A stretch of DNA of 64,000 nt from Bradyrhizobium sp. SZCCT0231 (GCF_018130245.1 NZ_JAFCKP010000001.1:248001-312000); one strand, 5' to 3'; counted from the first letter of the stretch, positions 24,721 to 32,892 are shown. The notes: generated by a model from the sequence alone, not told the origin. Translations and numbers: made by a program.

Positions 24721-26448
24721 CTATCGCAGTCGGAGCACTGCGAGCAGCACGATGACCGTGCAGGCCAGGATCGCGGTGGTCAGCTTCCAGAACAGCAGCG
24801 GGTTGCGCTCCAGCAGAGGCGTGGTCCGCGTGGCGAGATAGGCCGGATTGGGATTTCTGAGTTCGAAGACGAATTCGGAGAGATCTTCGTGGCGCTTGTA
24901 GGGATCGGGATGCAGCGCCTTCCTGAGGGCGCCGTCGATCCAGCCCGGGATGCCGCGCTCGGCATCGATCGCGGGGCGATATCGCAATTTCCACGCGTCC
25001 GATCGTCCCCGGATCTTGGCAAGCTGGGTGCCGTAGGGCAGGTGCCCGGTGAGCATCTGGTAGCAGATGGCGGCCAGCGAGAACATGTCGGACCGGGGCG
25101 ATCCGCCCTCGCCGAGGAAATACTCCGGTGCCGTATATTGAACGGTGCCGAGAATTTCCGCGTCGGCCGATCTCGGCGCCGCTTCGGCGACGCCCGCGAC
25201 CCTGACCGATCCGAAGTCGATGATCTTCGCGGTGCCGGTCTTGTCGATCAGGACGTTGTCGGGCCTGAGGTCCTGATGCAGCATCTCCATCCGGTGGAAG
25301 GCGCGAAGCCCGGTGGCGATCTGCTCGACGATCCTGCGCACCGTCTCCAGATCGGGACGCGGGTTGTCGAGCATCCACTGCCGCAGCGTCTGCCCCTCGA
25401 CGAACTCGGTCGCGACGTAAAGATAGTTGCGCCGCGTCGATCTCGACCGCGGCTTGAGCACGTATGGACTGTCGATCCGCCGCGCGATCCATTCCTCCAT
25501 CAGGAAACGTTTCAGATAGGCCGGGTTGTCGCGCAGGTCGATCGACGGAATCTTGAGCGCGACCGTTTCCTCGGTCTCCGCATCGGTGGCGAGATAGATG
25601 TGGCTGCGGCTGCTGCCGTGGATCTCCCGGATGATCCGATAACCGTCAAACACGGCCCGCGGCTCCAACAGAGGCGGCAGCGGCAGCGTCGAGGTCCGGT
25701 CGAAGACGCCGGATTCCTCCGGCACCGCATCGATCCGCAGGATCTGCACGGTGATGTTGTCGTCGCTGCCGCGCCGGTAGGCCTCCTCGACGATCGCCTT
25801 CGCCGCGCCGTCGAGCTCGGCTGCATGCTCGTTGATTGCACTGGTGACGAAACGCGCATCGACGAACTCGTACGCACCGTCGGTCGCCAGCAGGAAGGTG
25901 TCGCCGGCCTGGACCTCGACGGTCTGGTAGTCGATCTCGAGCTGCGGATTGATGCCGAGCGCACGGCCGAGATAGGTCTGCTCCGACGACACGATGATGC
26001 GGTGATCGTCGGTCAGCTGCTCCAGCGTCTTGCCGGCGACGCGGTAGATGCGGCAGTCGCCGACGTGAAAGATGTGCGCGGTGGCCGCCTTGATGACCAT
26101 GGCGCTGAGGGTGCAGACATAGCCCTTGTCACGGTCATAGGCATATTGGCTCTTGCGCGTCTGCGCATGCAGCCAGGAATTGGTCGCCTCCAGCACGCGG
26201 CGGGCGGAGGTCTTCACCGTCCAGGATTCCGACGTGCAGTAATAGTCCATCAGGAAGCTCTTGACCGCCGACTCGCTGGCGATCTGGCTCACCGTGCTGG
26301 AGGAGATGCCGTCGGCGAGGACGGCCGCGATGCCCTTCAGGCTGAGCAGCGGCTCCTCCGGAATGAGGACGCCGTGAAAGTCCTGGTTGACGGGCTTGCG
26401 ACCCTTGTCGGAGTGCTGGCCGATCGAAATCAGGAGTCCGCGGGTCAT
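24721..26448 (-). CDS. Fused PP2C-type phosphatase / Ser-Thr protein kinase with C-terminal membrane anchor
   Basis: A 575-residue two-enzyme protein. Residues 1-240 form a PPM/PP2C phosphatase with metal-binding Asp residues in KPVNQDFHG, AVLADGISS, HVGDCRIY, LATDGAYEF and GSDDNITV. Residues 265-535 form a protein kinase with the VALKIP lysine, HQDLRPDNVLID (catalytic loop with Gln for Arg and Arg for Lys) and IDFGS. A hydrophobic helix (about 545-567) anchors the C-terminus. The kinase loop departs from HRDLKPEN but keeps Asp and Asn, so activity is plausible. It starts 67 bp after the nitrite-type channel gene on the same strand, suggesting post-translational control of nitrogen transport. 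Confidence 0.92.
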   Translation of the reverse strand: MTRGLLISIGQHSDKGRKPVNQDFHGVLIPEEPLLSLKGIAAVLADGISSSTVSQIASESAVKSFLMDYYCTSESWTVKTSARRVLEATNSWLHAQTRKSQYAYDRDKGYVCTLSAMVIKAATAHIFHVGDCRIYRVAGKTLEQLTDDHRIIVSSEQTYLGRALGINPQLEIDYQTVEVQAGDTFLLATDGAYEFVDARFVTSAINEHAAELDGAAKAIVEEAYRRGSDDNITVQILRIDAVPEESGVFDRTSTLPLPPLLEPRAVFDGYRIIREIHGSSRSHIYLATDAETEETVALKIPSIDLRDNPAYLKRFLMEEWIARRIDSPYVLKPRSRSTRRNYLYVATEFVEGQTLRQWMLDNPRPDLETVRRIVEQIATGLRAFHRMEMLHQDLRPDNVLIDKTGTAKIIDFGSVRVAGVAEAAPRSADAEILGTVQYTAPEYFLGEGGSPRSDMFSLAAICYQMLTGHLPYGTQLAKIRGRSDAWKLRYRPAIDAERGIPGWIDGALRKALHPDPYKRHEDLSEFVFELRNPNPAYLATRTTPLLERNPLLFWKLTTAILACTVIVLLAVLRLR

Positions 26449-26464
26449 CGTCGCCACCAAGGCA

Positions 26465-26499
26465 AAGAGAGCCTCACCCTACACGGGCGAGGCTCTCTT
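26465..26499 (-). terminator. Strong hairpin after the formate/nitrite channel gene
   Basis: Perfect 11-bp arms (AAGAGAGCCTC / GAGGCTCTCTT) with an inner CCC/GGG extension, followed by TTT on the minus strand. It lies 17 bp past the channel gene's stop and just before the kinase/phosphatase start, so it may attenuate rather than abolish read-through. Confidence 0.75.
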
Positions 26500-26515
26500 G
26501 TTGAGGTGCGTGTGA

Positions 26516-27355
26516 TCAGGCCGCGATGCGGGGCTTCGCAGCCTTGTCGGCCTGGCGCTTCGGCAAGGTCATGACGTGCGTGGCGTAGAGGGTCATGCCG
26601 GTGAAGGCGAGGCCGCCGACGAGGTTGCCGAGCACGGTCGGGATCTCGTTCCAGATCAGATAGTCCATGATCGAGAACTTGGCGTGCAGCATCAGCCCCG
26701 ACGGGAACAGGAACATGTTCACGACGGAATGCTCGAACACCATGTAGAAGAACACCAGGATCGGCATCCACATCGCGATGACCTTGCCGGGGACCGAGGT
26801 CGAGATCATGGCGCCGACGACACCGGTCGAGACCATCCAGTTGCAGAGCATGCCGCGCATGAACAGGGTCGCCATGCCGGCCGCGCCATGCGCGGCATAG
26901 CCCAGCGTACGGCCTTCGCCGATATTGCCGATGGCCGCGCCGACCTTGTCGGGCGCCTGGGTGAAGCCGAAGGTCGTGACGAAGGCCATCATGAAGGCCA
27001 CGGTGAAGGCGCCTGCGAAGTTGCCGACGAAGACGAGGCCCCAGTTGCGCAGCACGCCACTGAGCGTGACGCCCGGGCGCTTGTCGATCAAGGCGAGCGG
27101 GGAGAGCACGAAGACGCCGGTGAGGAGATCGAAGCCCAAGAGATAGAGCATGACGAAGCCGACCGGGAACAGCAGTGCGCCGATCAGCGGCTGGCCGGTG
27201 CTCACGTTGATCGTGACGGCGAACCAGGCCGCCAGCGCCAGGATGGCGCCGGCCATATAGGCGCGGATGATGGTATCCCGGGTGGACATGAAGATCTTGG
27301 ACTCGCCCGCATCCACCATCTTGGTGACGAATTCCGAAGGCGCGAGATACGACAT
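26516..27355 (-). CDS. Formate/nitrite transporter (FNT) family channel, probable nitrite/nitrate-linked
   Basis: A 279-residue FNT protein with six membrane spans. Family landmarks are GFDLLTGVFVLSPLALIDKR, NWGLVFVGNFAGAF, RGMLCNWMVSTGVVGAM and FEHSVVNMFLFPSGLM (the FEHSVxNM signature). FNT proteins pass formate, nitrite or hydrosulfide. The divergent nitrate-assimilation genes make nitrite the likely substrate here. The start at 27355 has AAGGAACC upstream. A near-consensus sigma-54 promoter lies at 27595-27611, with a shared upstream NtrC-like dyad. Confidence 0.92.
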   Translation of the reverse strand: MSYLAPSEFVTKMVDAGESKIFMSTRDTIIRAYMAGAILALAAWFAVTINVSTGQPLIGALLFPVGFVMLYLLGFDLLTGVFVLSPLALIDKRPGVTLSGVLRNWGLVFVGNFAGAFTVAFMMAFVTTFGFTQAPDKVGAAIGNIGEGRTLGYAAHGAAGMATLFMRGMLCNWMVSTGVVGAMISTSVPGKVIAMWMPILVFFYMVFEHSVVNMFLFPSGLMLHAKFSIMDYLIWNEIPTVLGNLVGGLAFTGMTLYATHVMTLPKRQADKAAKPRIAA

Positions 27356-27594
27356 CAATGGTTCCTTTTGCTTCGTAAGGGAGATCGACACGCTCCGGAG
27401 AGCGCGGCTGAACGTCATCGGCCGTGCGGGCTGGCCTGCCGCGCACGAGGGCTATGGAAAGTGTGGAAGCTTTGGGAATCGCGTCACGAGGACTTTAAAG
27501 CCGGGAGGGCCGCGAAGCAGTTGAGCTTCCGGGATGCAGCCGCCAGCGGCTGCAACAATGCGGCAAGCCGCAGTCGTCGTTGACGCCACAGGTA

Positions 27595-27611
27595 ATGCAA
27601 GTTGCGTGCCG
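27595..27611 (-). promoter_or_regulatory. Sigma-54 (-24/-12) promoter for the FNT channel gene
   Basis: On the minus strand the sequence is CGGCACGCAACTTGCAT. It has GG and GC separated by exactly 10 bases and matches TGGCACG-N4-TTGCW except for one base. It lies about 240 bases upstream of the start codon. The centre of the NtrC-like dyad is 111 bp upstream. Confidence 0.7.
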
Positions 27612-27704
27612 TCCGAGTGCACCAGAAAGATGTAGATATATCAATACGATGCGGCGCTGGCTGATCCGCTCATGATGCGGTCGGGGCCTCTTGTATAGGC
27701 GGCT

Positions 27705-27737
27705 GCACAAGATTTGTGCGCCGCACAAGGATTGAGC
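27705..27737. promoter_or_regulatory. Tandem NtrC-like sites (shared upstream activating sequence)
   Basis: Two dyads lie in tandem: GCAC-N7-GTGC at 27705-27719 (a full match to the classical NtrC half-site pattern) and GCAC-N7-GAGC at 27723-27737 (one mismatch). They overlap a TTGTGCG-C-CGCACAA palindrome centred at 27721. The block is repeated almost exactly at 31172-31204 before narK. It is 113 bp from the -24 element on the nrtA side and 111 bp from the one on the FNT side. Confidence 0.7.
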
Positions 27738-27831
27738 AGATCGCAAATTTCAAATGCGGAACTCTCCTGCGACGGTCCGGCGCGGCCTCTTTAAGGTGCT
27801 GATTATTCTATGCTTTTCTCCGGCGACGGGC

Positions 27832-27848
27832 TTGGCACGAAGCTTGAA
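27832..27848 (+). promoter_or_regulatory. Sigma-54-like promoter for nrtABC
   Basis: TTGGCACGAAGCTTGAA keeps the TGGCACG -24 block and the 10-base spacing to the -12 block. The usual GC at -13/-12 is GA. The narK promoter has the same departure. The predicted leader to the nrtA start is about 175 bases. Confidence 0.62.
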
Positions 27849-28033
27849 TGGTTCCAAGCCGACGCCATTGAAGCCGTCCCGCGAGACTTCTCATCCGATT
27901 TGCTGACGCCACCAGACGGGGGTCCTCCCCGTCGCGCGTTCGCATGCGCCAAGAACGGCGCCACGGACGGACGGGCTGCTCGCGCGCACAGCCGCAAAAT
28001 CATTCAGCAACGACGCAAAGGACGACTCTGCCT

Positions 28034-29356
28034 ATGACCAAACGCACCCGCCGGCCCTCGGAAACGACTGGTATCAGCCGCCGTCAATTGTTGAAGGCCA
28101 CCGGCTCGACCGCTGCACTTCTTGCTGCCGCCAAGCTGAATTTCCCTGCCGGCGCCTTCGCACAGGACGCGGGCCCTGAGGTCAAGGGCGCCAAGCTCGG
28201 CTTCATCGCGCTTTCAGATGCCGGCCCGCTCTTCGTCGCCAAGGACAAGGGCCTGTTTGCCAAATACGGCATGCCCGACACCGACGTGCAGAAGCAGGCC
28301 TCGTGGGGCACCACGCGCGACAACCTCGTGCTCGGCTCCGAAGGCAATGGCATCGACGGCGCGCATATCCTCACCCCGATGCCGTATCTGATCTCGGCCG
28401 GCAAGGTGACGCAGAACAACCAGCCGACGCCGATGTACATCCTGGCGCGGCTCAATCTCGACAGCCAGTGCATCTCCGTCGCCAACGAATATGCCGACCT
28501 CAAGCTCGGCGTCGATGCATCGCCCTTCAAGGCGGCGCTGGAGAAGAAGAAGGCGTCAGGCAAGGCCGTGAAGGCCGCGATGACCTTCCCCGGCGGCACG
28601 CACGACCTCTGGATCCGCTATTGGCTCGCCGCCGGCGGCATCGATCCCGACAAGGACATCGAGACCATCGTGGTGCCGCCGCCGCAAATGGTGGCCAACA
28701 TGAAGGTCGGGACCATGGACTGCTTCTGCGTCGGCGAGCCGTGGAATCTGCAGCTCATCCACCAGAAGATCGGCTACACCGCGGTCAACACCGGCGAGCT
28801 CTGGAATAAGCATCCCGAAAAATCCTTCGGCATGCGCGCCGCCTTCGTCGACAAATATCCCAAGGCCGCCAAGGCGCTGCTGATGGCGGTGATGGAAGCC
28901 CAGCAGTGGTCGGACAAGGCCGAGAACAAGGCCGAGCTCGCGGCCATCATGGGCAAGCGGCAGTGGATGAACTGCCCGGTCGAGGACGTCCTCGACCGCA
29001 GCGCCGGCAAGTTCGACTACGGCATCCCCGGCAAGGTGGTCGAGAACTCGCCGCACATCATGAAGTATTGGCGCGACCATGCCTCCTATCCGTTCAAGAG
29101 CCATGATCTCTGGTTCATGACCGAGGACATCCGCTGGGGCAAGTACGAGGCTGGTTTCGACAGCAAGGCGCTGATCGCCAAGGTCAACCGCGAGGACATG
29201 TGGCGCGACGCGGCCAAGACCCTCGGCGTCGCCGCTGCCGACATTCCGACCTCCACCTCGCGCGGCAAGGAGACCTTCTTCGACGGCAAGGTGTTCGATC
29301 CGGAAAATCCGGCGGCCTATCTGAAGTCGCTCGCGATCAAGCGCGTCGAAGTCTGA
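28034..29356 (+). CDS. nrtA: Nitrate ABC transporter substrate-binding protein
   Basis: A 440-residue NrtA/CmpA-type receptor. The twin-arginine leader (ISRRQLLKATGSTAALLAA, residues 15-33) implies Tat export of the folded protein. Family landmarks include LGFIALSDAGPLFVAKDKGL, PGGTHDLWIRYWLAAGGI, CFCVGEPWNLQ and a long C-terminal region with DLWFMTEDIRWG. Length is typical of nitrate or bicarbonate receptors and much longer than taurine-type ones. It heads nrtABC and, with narK and nasC downstream, is assigned to nitrate. Confidence 0.92.
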   Translation: MTKRTRRPSETTGISRRQLLKATGSTAALLAAAKLNFPAGAFAQDAGPEVKGAKLGFIALSDAGPLFVAKDKGLFAKYGMPDTDVQKQASWGTTRDNLVLGSEGNGIDGAHILTPMPYLISAGKVTQNNQPTPMYILARLNLDSQCISVANEYADLKLGVDASPFKAALEKKKASGKAVKAAMTFPGGTHDLWIRYWLAAGGIDPDKDIETIVVPPPQMVANMKVGTMDCFCVGEPWNLQLIHQKIGYTAVNTGELWNKHPEKSFGMRAAFVDKYPKAAKALLMAVMEAQQWSDKAENKAELAAIMGKRQWMNCPVEDVLDRSAGKFDYGIPGKVVENSPHIMKYWRDHASYPFKSHDLWFMTEDIRWGKYEAGFDSKALIAKVNREDMWRDAAKTLGVAAADIPTSTSRGKETFFDGKVFDPENPAAYLKSLAIKRVEV

Positions 29357-29420
29357 TGGAGCCCCTGCGGCCGCCTTTGGGGCGGCCGCATCGTCCCAGC
29401 CAAGCCGGAGAGAGATTGCG

Positions 29421-30317
29421 ATGAACATGCCTGCCACGAAGATTGAGGTTGAGACCGCGACGCCTGCCGCAGCCGCTGCGCCGGTCGTCGCGCTGACGCC
29501 GAAGCGGCCGCCGCGCGCCGAGACCTACGCGCGCATGGCAAGGGAGACCGCTGTTCGCGTGATCCCGCCGCTGGTCGTGATCGCGCTGCTGACGCTGGTG
29601 TGGGAGCTGGTCTGCCGCCGCGCCGGCTCGGCGCTGCCGCCGCCGTCGAAGGTGTTTGCGGACACCAAGGAACTGATCTTCGATCCGTTCTTCGATCATG
29701 GCGGCATCGACAAGGGCCTGTTCTGGCATCTGTCCGCCAGTCTCCAGCGCGTCGCCTTCGGCTATTCGCTCTCCGCCATCGCCGGCATCGCGCTCGGCGT
29801 GCTGGTCGGGCAGTCGGTCTGGGCGATGCGCGGGCTCGATCCGCTGTTCCAGGTGCTGCGCACCATTCCGCCGCTCGCCTGGCTGCCGCTCTCGCTCGCG
29901 GCGTTCCGCGACGGCCAGCCCTCGGCGATCTTCGTCATCTTCATCACCTCGATCTGGCCCATCATCATCAACACCGCGGTCGGCATCCGCAACATTCCGC
30001 AAGACTATCGCAACGTCGCGGCGGTGGTGCAGCTCAATCCGCTCGAGTTCTTCGCAAAGATCATGATCCCGGCGGCGGCGCCCTACATCTTCACCGGCCT
30101 TCGCATCGGTATCGGCCTGTCGTGGCTTGCGATCGTCGCGGCCGAAATGCTGATCGGCGGCGTCGGCATCGGCTTCTTCATCTGGGACGCCTGGAACTCC
30201 TCGCATATCAGCGAGATCATCCTGGCGCTGTTCTATGTCGGCATCGTCGGCTTCGTGCTGGACCGCCTGATCGCGGGCCTCGGCAAGTTCGTCACCCGCG
30301 GCACCGCGCAGAACTGA
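29421..30317 (+). CDS. nrtB: Nitrate ABC transporter permease
   Basis: A 298-residue inner-membrane permease. A hydrophilic Ala/Pro-rich N-terminus of about 45 residues is followed by six membrane segments. The EAA loop around QDYRNVAAVVQLNPLEFF and the KIMIPAAAPYIFTGL segment are visible. NrtB family traits include PPLAWLPLSLAAF and AAEMLIGGVGIGFFIWDAWN. It follows nrtA by 64 bp and precedes the ATPase gene by 12 bp. Confidence 0.92.
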   Translation: MNMPATKIEVETATPAAAAAPVVALTPKRPPRAETYARMARETAVRVIPPLVVIALLTLVWELVCRRAGSALPPPSKVFADTKELIFDPFFDHGGIDKGLFWHLSASLQRVAFGYSLSAIAGIALGVLVGQSVWAMRGLDPLFQVLRTIPPLAWLPLSLAAFRDGQPSAIFVIFITSIWPIIINTAVGIRNIPQDYRNVAAVVQLNPLEFFAKIMIPAAAPYIFTGLRIGIGLSWLAIVAAEMLIGGVGIGFFIWDAWNSSHISEIILALFYVGIVGFVLDRLIAGLGKFVTRGTAQN

Positions 30318-30329
30318 GGAGAGGGACAC

Positions 30330-31124
30330 ATGAGCGCCTATCTGAAGCTCGACCACATCGACAAGGTTTTCACCCGCGGCGCCGCCACCACGGAGGTGCT
30401 GAAGGACATCAACCTCACGATCGAAAAGGGCGAATACGTCTCGATCATCGGCCATTCCGGCTGCGGCAAGTCGACCCTGCTCAACATCATCGCAGGGCTG
30501 ACCGGTGCCACCACCGGCGGCGTGCTGCTGGAAAACCGTGAGGTGAACTCGCCGGGGCCCGATCGCGCCGTGGTGTTCCAGAACCACAGCCTGCTGCCGT
30601 GGCTGACCGTCTACGAGAACGTCAGGCTCGGCGTCGACAAGGTCTTCGCCAGGACCAAGTCCCGCGCCGAGCGCGACGCCTGGGTGATGCACAATCTCAA
30701 CCTGGTGCAGATGGCCCATGCCAGGGACAAGCGTCCGTCCGAAATCTCCGGCGGCATGAAGCAGCGCGTCGGCATCGCGCGGGCGCTGGCCATGGAGCCG
30801 AAGGTGCTGCTGCTGGACGAGCCGTTCGGCGCCCTGGATGCGCTGACCCGTGCCCACTTGCAGGACTCGGTGATGGCGCTGCACCAGAAGCTCGGCAACA
30901 CCATTCTGATGATCACCCACGACGTCGACGAGGCCGTGCTCTTGTCCGACCGCATCGTGATGATGACGAACGGGCCGAGCGCGCGCATCGGCGAGGTGCT
31001 GGAGGTGCCGCTGGCGCGGCCCCGCAAGCGGCTCGAGCTCGCGACCAACACCACCTATCTGAAGTGCCGGCAGCGCGTGCTCGAATTCCTCTACGAGCGT
31101 CATCGCTTCGTTGAGGCCGCCTAA
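30330..31124 (+). CDS. nrtC: Nitrate ABC transporter ATPase
   Basis: A 264-residue ATPase: Walker A GHSGCGKST (residues 41-49), Q-loop VFQNHSLLPW, signature EISGGMKQRVG, Walker B VLLLDEPFGALD and ITHDVDEAVLL. It lacks the receptor-like extension of cyanobacterial NrtC, so it corresponds to NrtD in those organisms; the symbol follows rhizobial usage. It completes the import machine with NrtA and NrtB. Confidence 0.92.
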   Translation: MSAYLKLDHIDKVFTRGAATTEVLKDINLTIEKGEYVSIIGHSGCGKSTLLNIIAGLTGATTGGVLLENREVNSPGPDRAVVFQNHSLLPWLTVYENVRLGVDKVFARTKSRAERDAWVMHNLNLVQMAHARDKRPSEISGGMKQRVGIARALAMEPKVLLLDEPFGALDALTRAHLQDSVMALHQKLGNTILMITHDVDEAVLLSDRIVMMTNGPSARIGEVLEVPLARPRKRLELATNTTYLKCRQRVLEFLYERHRFVEAA

Positions 31125-31171
31125 ACGAAGGTTTATGCGAAAGATGCCCGCGCCCAAATAATCGACATCAA

Positions 31172-31204
31172 GCTCAATCCTTGTGCGTCGCACAAGGATT
31201 GAGC
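31172..31204. promoter_or_regulatory. Tandem NtrC-like sites upstream of narK, a 33-bp perfect palindrome
   Basis: Arms of 16 bp (GCTCAATCCTTGTGCG and its exact inverse) surround a single T at 31188. It contains GCTC-N7-GTGC and GCAC-N7-GAGC dyads arranged as in the 27705-27737 copy, and 23 of 24 bases are identical across the core and right arm. The downstream tract (ATCGCAAAT) is also shared. It sits 113 bp from the -24 element of the narK promoter. Confidence 0.72.
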
Positions 31205-31298
31205 GAATCGCAAATCTAGCGTGCGGCAAAGCCCCTGCAAAGAATTCTGGCAATACGAATAACGTCCTGAAATCCCTGTATTTCCAGCATGCGCGCAA

Positions 31299-31315
31299 CT
31301 GGCACGGAAATTGAA
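31299..31315 (+). promoter_or_regulatory. Sigma-54-like promoter for narK
   Basis: CTGGCACGGAAATTGAA has the full -24 block and a -12 block reading TTGAA, with 10-base spacing. The same GC-to-GA change is seen before nrtA. The leader to the narK start would be about 140 bases. Confidence 0.62.
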
Positions 31316-31426
31316 ACGTCTTTGCGCGACGCCAACGACGACGTCCCTCAACATCATCAATCAGCATCGTGAACTCGCCACCGGGGGTGAAGCCTCGGAG
31401 CGCGCCTCCGTGGCCGGGGGCTGAGC

Positions 31427-31440
31427 CTGCAACGACGCAG
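31427..31440 (+). promoter_or_regulatory. Candidate ANTAR-type hexaloop in the narK leader
   Basis: CTGC and GCAG form a 4-bp stem closing the hexaloop AACGAC, which has A at position 1 and G at position 4 as ANTAR-protein (NasT, AmiR) targets do. The 11-base core GCAACGACGCA recurs in the nrtA leader at 28007-28017 but pairs only weakly there. NasT is not in the window, so this is tentative. Confidence 0.3.
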
Positions 31441-31464
31441 CGGTGAGCTTAGAAGGGATATGAA

Positions 31465-32844
31465 ATGACGAAGAGTCCCGCTTGGATTTCTGACTGGCGC
31501 CCCGAAGATAAGGCGTTCTGGAATGCGACTGGCAAGACGATCGCGCGGCGCAACCTGATCTGGTCGATCGTGGCCGAACATATCGGCTTCTCGGTCTGGC
31601 TGATCTGGAGCATCGTCACCACCAAGCTGCCGCAGGCCGGCTTCCACTACACCACCGACCAGCTGTTCCAGCTCGTCGCAGTGCCGGGCCTGATCGGCGC
31701 GCTGATGCGCTTTCCCTATACGTTTGCAGTGACGACGTTCGGCGGCCGCAACTGGACCATCTTCAGCGCGGCGATCCTGTTCATTCCGACCTTGTCGCTT
31801 GCCTATTTCGTGAGCCAGCCCGACACGCCGTTCTGGCTGATGCTGCTGATCGCCTCGACCGCCGGCCTCGGCGGCGGCAATTTCGCCTCCAGCATGACCA
31901 ACATCTCCTTCTTCTTCCCCGACCGGATGAAGGGATGGGCGCTCGGCCTCAACGCCGCCGGGGGCAATATCGGTGTCTCCAGCGTGCAGCTCCTGACCCC
32001 GATCCTGATGACGCTCGCCGTCTTCAACCTGTTCCAGGCGGCGCCCGTCGACGGCATCTTCCTGCAGAATGCCGGCCTGATGTGGGTGCTGCCGATCGGA
32101 ATCGCGGTGTTTGGCGCGGTGTTCTTCATGAACAACCTCACCACGGCGAAATCGTCGGTGAAGAACCAGCTCGCGATCGTCAAGCGCAAGCACACCTGGA
32201 TCATGGCCTACCTCTATATCGGCACGTTCGGGTCGTTCATCGGCTACTCCGCGGCGTTCCCGCTGCTGCTCAAGACGCAGTTCCCCACCGTGACGATCTC
32301 GATCGCCTTCCTCGGCCCACTGGTCGGCTCGCTGTCGCGTCCGCTCGGCGGCTGGCTCGCAGACCGGGTCGGCGGCTCCATCATCACGTTCTGGAATTTC
32401 ATCCTGATGGCGGGCGCCACGGTTGGCGTGCTCTACTTCGTCGGGCAGAAGGATTTCATCGGCTTCCTGTCGATGTTCCTGATCCTGTTCGTGACGACGG
32501 GTATCGGCAACGGCTCGACCTACCGCATGATCCCCTCGATTTTCCGCGAGGAGAACCTGTTCAAGGTGCGCGGCAAGGGCGATGTCGCGCGTACGGCTGC
32601 CCTGAAGACCGCGAGCATCGAGAGCGGCGCGGCGGTCGGCTTCATCGGCGCGATCGGTGCCGTCGGCGGCTACCTGATCCCGAGCGGTTTCGGCAAGTCC
32701 ATCGCCATGACCGGCGGGCCGCAGCTCGCGCTCGCAATCTATCTCGCCTTCTACGGCTCCTGCCTCGCTCTGACCTGGTGGTTCTACCTGCGTCGCAGCC
32801 CGCAGGGTGAAGGCGCGCCAAGCCTCGCCGAAGCGCGTGTGTAG
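31465..32844 (+). CDS. narK: Nitrate/nitrite MFS transporter
   Basis: A 459-residue major-facilitator protein with 12 predicted membrane helices. The nitrate/nitrite-porter signatures are clear: GGGNFASSMTNISFFFPD in helix 5 and a Gly-rich helix-11 segment around TTGIGNGSTYRMIP. The conserved substrate Arg residues are expected in RFPYTFAVTTFGGRN and in the second half. In an assimilatory operon it would import nitrate or export/exchange nitrite. A strong AAGGGA site precedes the ATG. Transcription probably starts at the sigma-54 site 150 bp upstream. Confidence 0.93.
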   Translation: MTKSPAWISDWRPEDKAFWNATGKTIARRNLIWSIVAEHIGFSVWLIWSIVTTKLPQAGFHYTTDQLFQLVAVPGLIGALMRFPYTFAVTTFGGRNWTIFSAAILFIPTLSLAYFVSQPDTPFWLMLLIASTAGLGGGNFASSMTNISFFFPDRMKGWALGLNAAGGNIGVSSVQLLTPILMTLAVFNLFQAAPVDGIFLQNAGLMWVLPIGIAVFGAVFFMNNLTTAKSSVKNQLAIVKRKHTWIMAYLYIGTFGSFIGYSAAFPLLLKTQFPTVTISIAFLGPLVGSLSRPLGGWLADRVGGSIITFWNFILMAGATVGVLYFVGQKDFIGFLSMFLILFVTTGIGNGSTYRMIPSIFREENLFKVRGKGDVARTAALKTASIESGAAVGFIGAIGAVGGYLIPSGFGKSIAMTGGPQLALAIYLAFYGSCLALTWWFYLRRSPQGEGAPSLAEARV

Positions 32845-32892
32845 AGCATGATCCGGAAAAGTGTGAAGCGGTTTTCCGACAAGATCATGCTC
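32844..32892. repeat. Dispersed palindrome GAGCATGATC between narK and bjgb
   Basis: GAGCATGATC and GATCATGCTC form perfect outer arms, with CGGAAAA/TTTTCCG inside. The element starts at the last base of the narK stop. It may fold in the mRNA and set different levels for narK and the downstream genes. Confidence 0.75.

Noticed and set aside
27915-27933. GACGGGG/CCCCGTC hairpin in the nrtA leader as an intrinsic terminator
   Set aside because: No U-run follows and the loop is small but the context is GC-rich, so a functional terminator cannot be claimed.
27705-31204. The TTGTGCG/CGCACAA palindromes as transcription-antitermination (NasT) hairpins
   Set aside because: They lie upstream of the sigma-54 elements at constant spacing, so they should not be in the transcript; an upstream DNA-binding site explains them better.
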